Source of the DNA: Ornithodoros turicata
Taxonomy: Eukaryota; Arthropoda; Arachnida; Ixodida; Argasidae
NCBI RefSeq assembly: GCF_037126465.1
Contig: NC_088203.1
Coordinates: forward strand, 85,126,668-85,190,667
Length of the DNA: 64,000 nucleotides
Direction: 5' to 3'
The position numbers and the translations under genes were made by a program. Every line of letters begins with the position of its first letter. Within the stretch, counting starts at the first letter, position 1. The notes beneath the pieces were generated by a model. That model did no database searches. It worked only from the letters and a program-made list of their open reading frames with translations, and was not told the DNA's origin. Shown here piece after piece: positions 21,393-32,341 of the stretch.

Positions 21393-22436
21393 TATCTTTG
21401 AACATCGCGCACGTTCAAATGCTGTAGCTCTATACGACAATCATTACGGGTACATTTTTGGTCACGTGGTCCTATAAAGGCTATGGTCGGACCTACACGC
21501 TGTTGTGCCTGTGTGCGTGTTTCTCTTTAAAAGATGACTTGGTTTTAAAATTTTACGATGTGTTGTTAATTAGTCACGCGTCATATCGTCGTCATCAAGA
21601 GCCGAAAACGGCACGCCAGAAAGAAGCGTCCCCGTCAACGCGCGTATCCCCCACGGAGCAGCATGCTGCAGAAATGGAGCATTCCTCGCTACTGAAAAAA
21701 GGCTGATCGTCTTCTTTTCTGTGTTATTGGGCAGAGATTAGCAGTCGGGGCGAAGGGGGATTTGGATTACGGCCCTGGAAAGCGGTCACAACGGGACAAA
21801 TCTCCTTTGTGTCGCCGTTGGACAAACTCCATTCCAGTCCAACGCTTCTGGGAGTACATTGAAAAGCTCCCTCCGTTCTGCTATACCCGGTAAATAAATA
21901 GATCGTGCTGTCGCATCTGCTTGATGCATTGCCATTGCTTGCAGGGCAGCGGGTGACGGACACAGACGCAGGAAGGGATTGTGTGCCCTCACAAAATAGT
22001 AGACTAAACCCCAACGTACCGTAAACATCATGGTTAAAAAGAAAAAAAACAGCCATCTGACGTTGACCTATTTCATTTCGTATCATTTATTCATTTGCCC
22101 ATAAACGGCTTTATATAGTCTTCTCGATGGTACAAAACATAATAATTATCGCAGACTGGTTAAAATCGTTTTGAATTTTACAATGTTGCATACAAAAATT
22201 TCGATATCACTAACAACGTAAACCTTATTAAATAACGACTGTTATTTGTTTTTGGATTAAGAGTATTCACTTCAGTTATACTTCGAAATTCGACCTATAC
22301 AAAAAAAGAAATATAACTGTCGGCGCGTCACACACTAAAAAGTCATCAAGGGAACTTCCACAATACACAGTCCATCACCAATAGATCGATAGGGTGGCGA
22401 TATCACTTCCCAGTTGGTTGCTGCTAAATGCATGTA
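21393..22436. other. Unassigned, no gene recognised
   Basis: AT-rich in its second half. The minus-strand frame at 21724-22086 (120 codons) has no recognisable motif. No repeat was assigned. Confidence 0.4.
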
Positions 22437-23331
22437 CAGGATGTGTGTGTGTGTTCTTTTTAATGTCTTTCACGAATTTTTGATTAACAAAGCTATGAAA
22501 GCAGCATAGATGTCCTTTTTACAGTTGATAAAAACGGCCAGGTGGACATCCTTTCGAGGTTATAACTACGAGAGTCTAATTACCTAAAATTCATTAATTG
22601 ACTCTTAATCCGGGAATTTGAGATAAAAGCGAGATAGCTGAATCGGAGACGATCTTAAAAATCCTGAAACTATCGCCGAAACCAGAACCGCGTGCCTCAG
22701 GAGCGCATGACCTTCGCCGACGAAGGCTTATCTGGGTAGCAAGCAGTTGATCTGGTCACCAGACCAGCACCTACTCCTATCTTCTCCATCGCTGCAAAGC
22801 ACGTTACCCTCCGATGGCGGAATGAGCCTTGTCTCTTTGCGCTCCCCATGGGCACGGTTTCGGCCCATTTGCATTCTTTTCTTCTGTTCCTTTTCTTTTC
22901 TCTGTCTTTTCCTTTTCTTTTATTCTCTTCTTTGTCTTCCCCTTTTCTTTTGTTCTTTTCCTACCTCTTTCGATACCTACCGTTGTCGAATCAGCTTGTT
23001 TTTCTCTCTTTGTGGAAACCCGTGCATTGCAAAAGGCCTCGAACGCGGGCAGTGAATTTAACAAACAGCTTCGTCCCACACGATCAGATCTCTGTCACAG
23101 TTTCTACACTCAATCACGGAACTAGTCTTGCCTCTGCTTTTCCAGATTTTGCACAGAACTGTAGCACAGCGGCAAAAAAGGTCGGAAGCACTCATATATG
23201 CAAAGGCACAAAGGCACTCGCAGAAGGCAAGCAATGGCGTGGCTACTGTGGCGCCATCTATTAGCGCCAGAAGCAACTGGCTGCTGTAAACGGTCTATAA
23301 ATCTGCAATGGATAAAAATAAACACCCTGTG
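22437..23331. mobile_element. 0.9 kb MITE with CAGGGTG-type termini
   Basis: The left end reads TACAGGATGTGTGTGTGTGT and then CTTTTTAATGTC. The right end, on the minus strand, reads CACAGGGTGTTTATTTTTATCC. Inside are CTATGAAAGCAGCATAGATG and CCTAAAATTCATTAATTGAC, shared with the elements at 5751 and 49840. A polypyrimidine stretch at 22873-22975 fills the centre. It encodes no transposase and is presumably mobilised in trans by a Tc1/mariner-type enzyme. Exact ends are uncertain because the left terminus has drifted. Confidence 0.6.
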
Positions 23332-23772
23332 TATACGGTATGCCATTTTCTTGTACTAATGACATTTTAGAGTTTACCCTGTATAAAGCAGAATCTCCAC
23401 TGAACGAGATAGAACAAATAAACGAACCCGAACGAGGCAACCGTATTCAGCGTGCTAGGATCAGTTTGAAACATTGACCCAAAGTTCTGAATATGACACT
23501 CGACACCGCGTCCGTGAACTTTTCACATTCTTTATAGCCACATGATAAGCCGAAGTGACGATAAGTAAAATATAAGTACTTCTGACGACGAGCACAATGC
23601 TGCCCATCGTCAAGTTGTATGCTGAATGACTTCGTAACAATATGGGCACACCTCGTAGGCCCTCGTGCCCCAACCACTCACGTCTCAATTGCCGGACACT
23701 GACAATTATCTCGCAACAGCAGAATAATTCGCGCTGCGGTGAATCACCCCAGGCCATAGTCATGATATATGT
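23332..23772. other. Unassigned spacer
   Basis: Short frames only and no recognised motif or repeat. Confidence 0.4.
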
Positions 23773-23989
23773 GATTGATTGAGTGATTTTTAAAAGAAAA
23801 AAATGAAGATGTTAGTCTCGAACCACTCGGGGCTGGCTACTCCAGGACGCGTTTTCAAAAAAAGGAATGGGAAACTACACAAAACTCGACGCTTTGAAAC
23901 GGAATGGAAACAGAATAAATGAGAACATCACCACGTACCTAGCTTGGCACCAAAAGCGAAATCTCAATGCACAAAAACAAAGAGCGTCA

Positions 23990-24532
23990 CAATGTGTCAG
24001 AGAGGTCCGTCGAGACGAGAAATTGCACAAGGGCGCGCATGGCAGGTATGAGCTGATTTGCTGGCCAGCACCCAAGAACCTTTTCGCTGGAGCATGGCCG
24101 ATTATCCAGGCGGGACAGGGACGACACAAGGGTACAACTCGGGTGCTCGGGCAGTCTTGGAGTATATGATCCACGTCCTGAACTACATCACACAGACCGC
24201 AGTTGGGGGACGGGACCATGCCGAGCTTAAACAAAAGTCGTCCGTATGACACGTTGAGGCGAAGCCTGTAGATGAGCGACGTGATGGGTCGAGGAAGCGC
24301 TGACGGCATATAAAAACTGAGATCTGGGTCCACCTTACGCAGGAGCGACGTATAGAAGGGACACTTCTGCGCCAGTGTTCACTGCACAGACGTCTCGTAG
24401 AGTACCAATTGCTTGCTTCGCGTCCGCTTGGGTGAAATACGTAGGGTGCGTCGGTACGCCACGTGCCACATGAGCCCGTCTCGCAAGTAGGTCGGCAGCC
24501 TCATTCCCAGGGACGCCACAATGACCTGGGAT
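23990..24532 (-). pseudogene. ORF2 C-terminal zinc region of the 24-27 kb element
   Basis: In changing frames the minus strand gives SLIYRLRLNVSYGRLLFKLG and CGLCDVVQDVDHILQDCP, a CX2C...HxxxxC zinc-binding motif. Later comes LDNRPCSSEKVLGCWP and a stop after STDLSDTL. The same order is found in the other non-LTR copies of the window. Just upstream, a second frame supplies LQWIPGHCGVPGNEAADLL, the last conserved RNase H segment, so a frameshift lies near 24533. Confidence 0.7.
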
Positions 24533-25693
24533 TCACTGCAAGGTGATGTTATGTGTCTGTGTGACAGCACAGTAATACTCCCTGAGGACGTCACACACCA
24601 GTGGAGCGAGGGAGCTCGAGCCCATGGTGCACTGCAGAGTTTGAAGGGCGGTTTTGGAGTCAATGTATATGGTCCAGTACATGGGTGGTTGGCGGGACAC
24701 AATGAAGGAAAGCGCCATAAGAATGGAATGCAGCTCGGCCGCAGCAGCCAACGTCAGGTGCGACAGCCTAGCGCTTCGTTCAATCGACAGCTCAGGGATT
24801 ACGAATGCACAGGTAGAGCCGGTCTGTGTCGATGAGCCATCAGTAAAGATTTTAATTCTGCCTTCATCGCGATGAAGCAGGCTCAGAGTGAGTTGGCGAA
24901 GAACAATTGTTGTAGCCGATTTTCTGGAAGTCAAGCCAGGGACATTGACATGCACAGATGGTGCCTGAAGGGCCCATGGTGGGACTGCGGGTAGAACCAG
25001 TTTTTTATGCTTTGGAATGAGGCTGCGGTGAGCTAAAACAGCTTGGCAGTATCCGCATGCTGGTCGCTGAAGAATGTCGCGCACTAATGTGTTACGGTAG
25101 TGGCGAGTGGAGAGCCTCATGTAGTGCCCAAGAGATTGTGCCGTCCGCGTGAAGACCAGCGCATGACCAGCCATGACAGCGGCAGTTGGCGTTGATTTGT
25201 GGACACCAAGGCACTGTTCCATGCTCTTTGCAAGGACGGTTTCCAACACTTGTTCGGACGAAGGACAAAGGTTATGTAACACCGGAAGATGGTACATCAA
25301 CATTTGTCGTATGAGGGACCGGTGTAGACCAAGCAATGCCCTTGTAGAAAGCCCCCAGCGGGCACCACAGAGGTATCGCAGGACACTCAGCCGGGACTCA
25401 GCTCTACCTCTCAGACAACGAACCTCCGCTCTCCAGGACAGACAGCGGTCAATAACCACACCAAGAACCTTATGGTGTGTAACACGCCGCACGACATTCC
25501 CACATATATGAAGCTGAAAGTTCTTCAAATGACGGCGGGTGAAAGGCAAAAAAAAAAAAAACAGTCTTCTCATGAGAGAGGTCCATGTCTCTGTTTTCCA
25601 GGTAAGCAGCAGCAACATCAAGAGCACACTGTATGCGGCGCTGTAGCGCTGGCCACTGCTTGCCGGACGTCCATATGCATATATCGTTAGCAT
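24533..25693 (-). pseudogene. RT thumb to RNase H portion of ORF2
   Basis: This 386-codon open frame starts downstream of the RT catalytic core. It includes HHKVLGVVIDRCLSWRAEV (RT motif E-like region), LRYLCGARWGLSTRALLGLH, and the RNase H domain with FTDGSSTQTGSTCAFVI (first Asp), AAAELHSILMAL (Glu) and YIDSKTALQTLQ (second Asp). The frame runs into its last residues at ITLQ, and the final PGHxGxxGNExAD segment is in another frame. It is a well-preserved but non-functional piece of a retrotransposon polyprotein. The N-terminal ATG shown by the frame is not a biological start. Confidence 0.8.
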
Positions 25694-26036
25694 ACAAGCT
25701 GATGTTGACGCCCCGTGGCAAGAGAGCTGGTAGAGCAGCCATCACGACATTGAAGAGGAGTGGACTGAGGACCTCGCCCTGTGGGACACCTGCTGTTGTG
25801 CTGTGATGAGACGTTTCACCATCCGAAGTCATCACAAAGACAGTTCTACCACGTAGATAGTTGGCTATCCACCTGAGAGCTCGTCCAGTAACACTCAGGG
25901 AGAAAAGCTCATGGAGTACATGGCCATGGCTTGCAGTGTCATAGGCTCGCTTAATATCAATGAATGCCCCCACGGTTAGTAGACCTTCCGATCTAGACTG
26001 TTCCACGTGGGTTACCACATTCAAGACACAATCCAT
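25470..26036 (-). pseudogene. RT catalytic core of ORF2 with YAND in place of YADD
   Basis: RT motifs appear in order: FIDIKRAYDTASHGHVL (motif A with catalytic Asp), TAGVPQGEVLSPLLFNVVMA (motif B) and NISLYANDICIWTSGKQ (motif C). The universal YADD is YAND, so one catalytic aspartate is lost and polymerase activity is not expected. Motif A is otherwise typical of non-LTR RTs. Downstream, GMDLSHEKT-like sequence (here DMDLSHEKT) leads into the next frame. Confidence 0.85.
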
Positions 26037-26039
26037 TGT

Positions 26040-26510
26040 TCAACGAGCTATCCTGAAGCCTGCCTGCGCCGGGTGTAGGAGCGCCCGGGACTCCAGAAAC
26101 CAGTCAAGGCGGTCCAATATTAGCCTTTCCATTTCCTTGCCCAAGCAGCTTGTGAGGCTAATGGGTCGCCAGCTCCCTTGGCGACTTCCCTGGCTTCAAA
26201 ACTGGGATAACTCGAGGCGCTTTCCATACGTCAGGCACGACACCAGTTCTCCAGGAGTCATTAATGAAGCACAGCAGTTTTTCAAGCGACGCATCCCCTG
26301 AGGAGGCTATAGCCTGATACGTAATCCCGTCGGCCCCAGGTGAGGATCCTTTCCTAGAGTGGGAGATTGCTGACTGCAACTCGTTGATGGTAAACTCCAG
26401 ATCCATGACAGGGTCACAAGCCATGCAGCCGAAATCAACACCACTAAGAGCATGTTGCGGTTCGTGGGTCCGAGCGGTCTTGTGCTGGAGGTAGTCAGGC
26501 AGGGGTCTGT
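26040..26510 (-). pseudogene. N-terminal RT segment of ORF2
   Basis: The frame at 26158-26424 reads MDLEFTINELQSAISHSRKG, SSPGADGITYQAIASS and VPDVWKAPRVIPVLKPGK, the conserved start of non-LTR RT domains (RT0 to RT1). Upstream in the same direction, DYLQHKTARTHEPQHAL belongs to the linker. A frameshift near 26160 separates it from the catalytic core. Confidence 0.8.
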
Positions 26511-26960
26511 CTTCAACAACAACAGATGTTTATTTACATGTTCAGCATCTCAAGAACAGACAAACAAGCCATCATGGCCGCGCTCTTTTAAAGCAAATTT
26601 ACAGGATAAGGGAGTCATGTGTTACTTTGCCCAACCAATCCGCTGACCGGTCACAGTCCGGCAACGGTCACTCCAGACGTCTCGAGGTCGCCAGACGCAC
26701 CTGTTTGAGATCTCTAAGAGTGGCTGTCAGGGAGATGAATAGGGAGCTTATCCCTAGGTGACCTTCTTAGGTGCCCGAAGGGAACAACGAGGAAGACTGA
26801 GTTCATTCACTAACGTCTTCAGTGCTCATCACAACCCAGACGGTTGGCACCACATAATGAATGGCTTAACCAGAAGTAGCCTTGGTGTCCTCTTTTGGAG
26901 TACGTGTCGCGCAGCTGTTGTCTTTGTCTCAGGCGACGATCACATTGACTGGGCCAGTCG
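26511..26960 (-). other. Foreign stretch interrupting ORF2
   Basis: This roughly 450-bp segment lies between the ORF2 linker and the RT start and has no counterpart in the protein. On the minus strand its end carries AATAAACATCTGTTGTTGTT, a polyadenylation-signal-like sequence followed by GTT repeats, which suggests a retroposon or LTR 3' end inserted into the older element. GTCTTC occurs at both sides (about 26511 and 26816), a possible but weak target duplication. Confidence 0.4.
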
Positions 26961-26989
26961 CAACAGCATCAACAACCGATTGCTTGTGG

Positions 26990-27290
26990 GCGTCAGTCGA
27001 AGAGGCACAAGATGGCCGTGTGAGGAGACAGCAGAACTCTTTCTGAGATCTTCAAATGAAGCGCGAGAGCTCTGAATGGAGCCTCTTGCTCAACAGGACA
27101 ACTAAGAGTATTAACAATCTGCCATTTTATTCCGGTAGGTGTATAAGGGGAAAGCGTGGAACAGAATGACTTCCAGCTTTTGCGACCCAGGCGCTGGAGG
27201 TGTTTTCGGATGACGCTACGTAGCCTACATACTTCCTGGTAATCCTGTTGACTTCCAGAACGACGGAACCGGCGCTCTGCTCGGCGTCGC
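26990..27290 (-). pseudogene. ORF2 linker fragment joined to ORF1
   Basis: The frame contains RRRAERRFRRSGSQQDYQEV, then RKSWKSFCSTLSPYTPTGIK and WQIVNTLSCP. This is the conserved linker between endonuclease and RT in I-like elements. It follows directly on ORF1 sequence with no endonuclease in between, showing an internal deletion of what would be roughly the rest of ORF1 and the first third of ORF2. Confidence 0.7.
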
Positions 27291-27561
27291 CCGCCTGAAG
27301 ACAATAGGAATGCCAGTCGGCCGACTTCTCCTGTAAGTAACAACCTGGAACGGCCTGGAATCCAAGTCAAAGATCTCCTTTTGTGTCTCATCTGACATCT
27401 CTTGTTCAACGATCAAGGTGCCATCCGATGAAAACTCGTGGTGGTCATCGTTGTTCGGGATCCTCTCGAAAGCGCTTACACCGTGACTGCGATGGATCAG
27501 GAGGAACCGTCGAAGGAGCAGAAGCAACACCTGGGACGGGCACCACCACTGGGGCGTCCAT
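27290..27561 (-). pseudogene. ORF1 N-terminal fragment
   Basis: From the ATG at 27561 the minus strand reads MDAPVVVPVPGVASAPSTVP and reaches a stop within 35 codons. A shifted frame continues with EQEMSDETQKEIFDLDS, PFQVVTYRRSRPTGIPIVFR and PSFWKSTG. The FQVVTYRRxRxxGIPIVF stretch is the kind of conserved N-terminal segment I associate with Gag-like ORF1 of tick I-like elements (from memory). The frame is broken and the C-terminal zinc knuckles are lost in the deletion. Confidence 0.55.
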
Positions 27562-27735
27562 CGCCACCACCCCAAGAGCAAGTAGGGCACTCGGCGGAGT
27601 TCCCCTCAGCAGCGTTGAAGACGGTGTAGAAGTAATTAGAGCAGAAATAACTCGCAGAAACAGAAATATTTTGCAGAGAAGAGCAACAGAACAGCTGTTC
27701 GGAGCAAGCTTCTTCTTCCTTCCTCTCTCATGATA

Positions 27736-29436
27736 TATCTGTTGTTGTTGTTCGCGCTCACTGCTTCATAACCAAGCCAGAGTTTCTCTTGAAACAAGTA
27801 AGACAGGAATAAAGTTTTTCTTGCCAAAAAGAAAATGGAACTGCCACAACGCTTTGTGTAGAACAGCAGCAACTCCTTATTTTCACGACGAACTGTGAAG
27901 GTGTGAAATGTTATAGGGTAATTCGAATTCGTTTGGGGAGGACGGATTGTAGGTTGAAAAGTCAGGATGGCGCTGCGTAACGAAGTCAACCCGAATTAGG
28001 CCATGTGCGGAGTGAACCCAAAGTGAACTATGGCCGCGTCCGGCCCACCAACGCTCTGCCCTCAAAGCTCTTCTTACCTTTTCGGACACCTAGGACACAT
28101 CGGTCCTCATTGTGTGGTGGTCGATCACACCACTACCAGCAATGGGGTAGCAAATGGGTAGCAACTCTCCAATCACCATAACCGAATAAAGTTGTCGTTG
28201 TTATATTCATGATGATGGGTTGGGTGTTTCTTTTATTTCCCGTCCCAAGAAAGCAAACCACTAGTCATGATGGCGACCTGCGTATTATTTAAAAAGAGTC
28301 ATCGTAGAGCGATGCAGTCCTTTCTGCAACCGTAAACCTTTATGGTCAGTCATTGATGGGTCCCTTGGCGAGCATGGTTAGTGACCCTCTCCTCGTTTTA
28401 CAATTACCCTTTGGGGAGGAGCGAGGGGTACTGAGTGACCGATAGGGTTGACCACAATGGCGGTGTCTCTTTGATACTTTATCAAATAACGGCGTTTCCC
28501 ACGAGTCGAGCGTTTTGTGCCCCCGATGTTCTGCTTCGGGAAGATTGACTCCCAACTCGGGACAATTGAGTTTCCGGGACACACTTTCAGAAGTTCGGCG
28601 TTCAGTGAGCTTCCTTATTCCGTGGCTCTGCCGTTATACTTTCCTGTGTGGGTATTTATTTATTTATTTATTTTTCTATTGCTTCTCGAAGCCACTCAGC
28701 AAAAACGAAGTGCAAAGAGGGACTGTACAGCATTGACACCGTGACAGATGTTTCTGTAGAAATAAGCTCACATTCTTATACAGAAAATGTCGGAGGTAGA
28801 AACTTTTGTAGAGACGGGATACTCCGATTTAGTCGGCATCACAGAATCTAAAGTGGCTATAGAACACAAGGGTCAATACGGAATGTCGCTACTGATCGCA
28901 TCTACGAATGAATGAAATGTTGTTGTCCTTTACTTCCTGTTAATTGATTATTGTAATGCCTCATGCTTAACCCGCGGTACCTATAAGCAAGCTATATTCG
29001 TGCGTTAATTATTGTGTGATGTATTGACCCTTGACACACTGAGGTGTACTTTGGTTGCAGAGATTATTCACTGGTGTCATCTCCTCTAGGGGGCACCATC
29101 TTCGAAAAGGCGAGACGTCCTCCGTGGTGTAAGTGCAGCGGGGTTTAGTTTCGATTTTCGTTCACTCCCGTATGCTCTGTTCAAGCCTGAAAGAGAAAAA
29201 TTACGGGGATATTATATTCTAATATACACAGAGCACAACAGCTTAGAAACACTTAGCGTACCAAACAGAAACAGGACGAAAGAAAGACAAATGCGACGAA
29301 GGTGAGGACGGCGCCCTCAACTTCGCCAGTATCTGCGGCGCCACATTGGAGTGACCTCATGTCAATAGGCCCTATGGGATCAATGTGGCAGTGGATGTTG
29401 CAATGTTCCTTATATGTTAACGATATTCGTTATACC
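27736..29436. other. Unassigned 1.7 kb
   Basis: No gene recognised. AATAAAGTTGTCGTTGTTAT near 28184-28204 looks like a retroposon 3' end on the plus strand, without recognisable coding upstream. A TATT microsatellite lies at 28653-28673. Confidence 0.4.
28653..28673. repeat. TATT microsatellite
   Basis: Five tandem TATT units in otherwise unassigned DNA. Confidence 0.8.
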
Positions 29437-29492
29437 GTTAAACATCCCATGTCGTCATCACTTTTTCATCATTTATTGTTGTTATTGTTATC
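29437..29492 (+). mobile_element. Orphan non-LTR 3' tail
   Basis: AAACATCCCATGTCGTCATC, then CACTTTTTCATCATTTATTG and GTTATTGTTAT match the last 50 bp of the I-like family at 34444-36274 (minus strand there). Nothing upstream matches, so this is the shortest remnant of the family in the window. Confidence 0.6.
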
Positions 29493-30377
29493 CCTCGCTA
29501 TGGTGTCCCTGCCTTTCGCGACACCGTAGCCATTGCTTGAATAATTCTCTACAGGAAGTCAAAGTGGGAAGCAAAACCAAAATCTCCAAAGAATGTAATA
29601 ACGGAAAGCAGGTGTGATGCAAGCTCCCTCCACGTTCGAAACAAGACCAAGAAACCATGTTCAATAACGAGCGAAAACTCTTGGAGGACCGACGAAGATG
29701 TTGCTTTTCGGCGAACCGCAGTTGTCTCTACCCTTTTCTCGGTCGCTTCCCCCGCGCGGGGACAATCGTGCGGCGATACATATCGGTAGAGCCCTTTCCT
29801 CTCGAGTGTGTATACCATCACGGGAAGTGGATCACGAAAGGAGGAAATCTCCCCTCCGATTTCTCGTGGTCCGCCGGACACCCCTTTGGTCTCGGTCAGT
29901 GGTCGCAATGGGTCACTCGGCAGCTCCCCTTTGTGGTAATGAAGTGGGTTTTCGTCTCCCCGCGGTGTTCGCCAATTTGTAAAGCTATAGCCCCTGTATC
30001 GGTCGATTTGACCCTCTCACTGGTCTATTCCAATCTGGCTCCCTGATTTATGGTCTACAAAGGGGTGGAGAAGGCTCGTCATTAGAACGATTGGTGCGTT
30101 TTGTCCATTTCGATGGGCGGATTGGGGGCCGATCGATTGCGTACACGATAAAAACCGAACGAAAAAAGCGAAGCGCTAATGGGCGTGGGTGTTTTATACA
30201 ATCAGTTTGTGCGCGCGAAACGTTTCGCAGCACGGCGAACTGAAAATGACAAGTGAGACACTGAGATGATAATTCACTCACAACGGTCCCGTTAATGAAA
30301 TGCAAATAACTACGAAAGAAAGAAAGAAGATACGAAACCAGACCCTCCTTATTCGTGATCAGGGATGGTATACCGCG
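29493..30377. other. Unassigned, no gene recognised
   Basis: Overlapping frames of 94-129 codons occur on both strands at 29550-30050, without motifs. No repeat recognised. Confidence 0.4.
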
Positions 30378-30385
30378 GTTACACC

Positions 30386-32278
30386 CAGAGTTGTACACGT
30401 TACTCGAAAAAAGTAATTGATTACAATTACTCTCACAGCAAAAGTAATTTTTTACCGTTACAAATTACTCGAGTAGAAACGTAATTAAGTAACGCGCATA
30501 AAAGTAACGCCGTTACTTTGAGCGTTACTTTGGATTGCTTTGACTATATGGTTACTGTGCCTAAACGCAGGTGTCGCACTGATGCCAAACATGGAGATTC
30601 ATGGTAGACGTGCAAGGCCACTCCAAACAGACGGACATTTTATGCAAGGCTCTATTTACAACTTGTCAAACGTGCGCAAACAGATGTAACAAATTCACTT
30701 CGGAACGACGCCTTCGTTAAGTTTCAATAGCCCATGTTGACCATGGCATTGACCGCTCAGAAGTTCAGTATACACTTAGCAGGACAGTGTCGCGCTACAC
30801 GGAAAAACACATGGTATATGTCACTGGAGATTTCCCAGTGACTCACTAGGAAACTATGACCTACTCCGAAGCTACCCAGCTGACTGCGGCACAAATAGCT
30901 ATACAATGTGACGTCCCTCGTTTCCGAAGGGGACGGGCACCCGCGGACACCCGCAGAGGCGAGAACGAATGACACCACACACGTTTAACAAACACAAACA
31001 CGATTTATTATGAGCACAACTAAACACTACGTTATTATCACTTCGGGTGATCGATAACACAAACTGCGCGATATATGCAAATGTGGGAGACATACGTATA
31101 ACACGGCAGCAAGAGTGACTGACCCTGACTTTGCGCATCCCGACGACAGCACTTCACCAGGCCATGGGCGATGGCGTGGTAGACAAACTCTGAAGACGAC
31201 TTCGGCAGTGACCTACGCGGCCGGCTCTCCAGGCTCTGACTTTCAGTTGCTGCTTCCGTCGGTCTTCGTCCGCTCTGGTCTCCACTATTGGTCCACGGCC
31301 CGGATAGCAACAGTGGCGAAGACGCCGACTTGGCGGCAGGCCTACTGTCCCACTTGGATGCTCGGTTCCAGGAGTTCGGCTACTGCTCCCGTAGGTCCGT
31401 CTCGTCGCTCACCTCGTCGTCAGGTACACGTCTCATGTCGGTCAATCGCCGCCAGCTGGTGTCACTCGGTCGTATAGCTTCGGCTGCCCGGACGTCAGCG
31501 CTGGTGGAAGGAGACTCCGGGGACAAACCGTTTGGTCGCAGGTGGTTTCCACGCATCGAGGCGCCTCCGTCGTCCATCTCCCCCGGGGCATCCGTCCGGG
31601 CTCCCGCTCTCAATCATATATCGACGGCTCCTCGGTCCTCGCTGGTTCCGACTCTCGAGAGTCTTGACAATTCCGACTGACTGACGTACTGTCTTAATCT
31701 CTCTCTTCTTGAGGTCATTCAGATTTTGTATATAGCCTCTCCCGCGCCATGTCATAGTCTGGCCCAGTCACGTATGCCAAACTAAAAAAAAAAAAAAAAC
31801 AGACACACACACAATTACCACAGCTTCGAGTTACATACAGCGACACCCCCTTCTACAAAAGTCCGCTTCTTGTGGGAAAGCAACACTGTCAAAGAAAAGC
31901 AGAGGTAACCCCTCCCACGGAGAGACACTGCGAACATGTCAAATAAAGTTTTATGACTCTCAGCTGTGGGGGCACGGAGAGCCCTAGCGACCGCTTGACT
32001 GTCTCTTCGATGTTAAAAAATTGGAAAAGTTTGCTACGCTGATGTCGTGCAAAAGCCCAGGTCGTCACAGGGTAGTATCTGTAGGCCTCTGAGTCGGAAG
32101 CCACCAGCTACTTTATCGAAAAAGTAACCGATTACTAGTAACAGATGACTGAAAATTGTAACGAGATTACTTTAAAAATTGCTTGTGTAGAAAACTAATC
32201 GATTAATTACAAAATTACTCCAAATACTAATCGATTACTAGTAACGCAATTACTTGTAACGCGTTACGTACAAGTCTG
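30386..32278. mobile_element. hAT-type DNA transposon with perfect 8-bp TSD
   Basis: The left end starts CAGAGTTGTACACGTTACTC and the right end, on the minus strand, starts CAGACTTGTACGTAACGCG. Both are followed by many GTAAC/ATTAC words for about 150 bp. GTTACACC flanks the element at 30378-30385 and 32279-32286. An exact 8-bp duplication with CAG-starting termini is diagnostic of the hAT superfamily. The 1893-bp body has no intact transposase. A minus-strand frame at 31889-32104 (RHQRSKLFQFFNIEETVKRS) may be a transposase remnant, unproven. A GC-rich insert occupies the middle. Confidence 0.75.
30907..31790 (-). other. GC-rich insert within the hAT element, LTR-like end
   Basis: Composition changes sharply from the AT-rich ends to a GC-rich middle. 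On the minus strand the insert ends with AATAAA (plus 31003-31008), a G/T-rich stretch, CTCGCCTCTGCGGGTGTCCG and finally GGGACGTCACA, an arrangement like the U5 end of an LTR (polyA signal, then a terminal CA). The rest encodes low-complexity R/S/P-rich frames, none recognised. An A run lies at about 31785-31800. It could be a solo LTR or captured host sequence. The boundaries are uncertain and no target duplication was found. Confidence 0.3.
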
Positions 32279-32341
32279 GTTACACCACATCGGCATGGTT
32301 CTCCATTTTTTACTGGGTTATTTGAGCAGCAGCAACCTTAT

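Larger units (their letters stand above)
23773..27735 (-). mobile_element. I-like non-LTR retrotransposon, internally deleted and interrupted
   Basis: Read on the minus strand, the order is: a 5' leader (to about 27735), the start of ORF1 (from 27561), an abrupt jump to the ORF2 linker upstream of RT (about 27290-26990), a 450-bp foreign stretch, then RT, RNase H and the C-terminal zinc region, and a 3' UTR ending near 23773 with CACTCAATCAATCAC. An RNase H domain downstream of RT is a feature of the I/LOA-like non-LTR group. The endonuclease domain is missing because of the deletion. Multiple frameshifts and a damaged RT active site make it inactive. 5' and 3' limits are approximate, and no target duplication was found. 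Confidence 0.75.
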
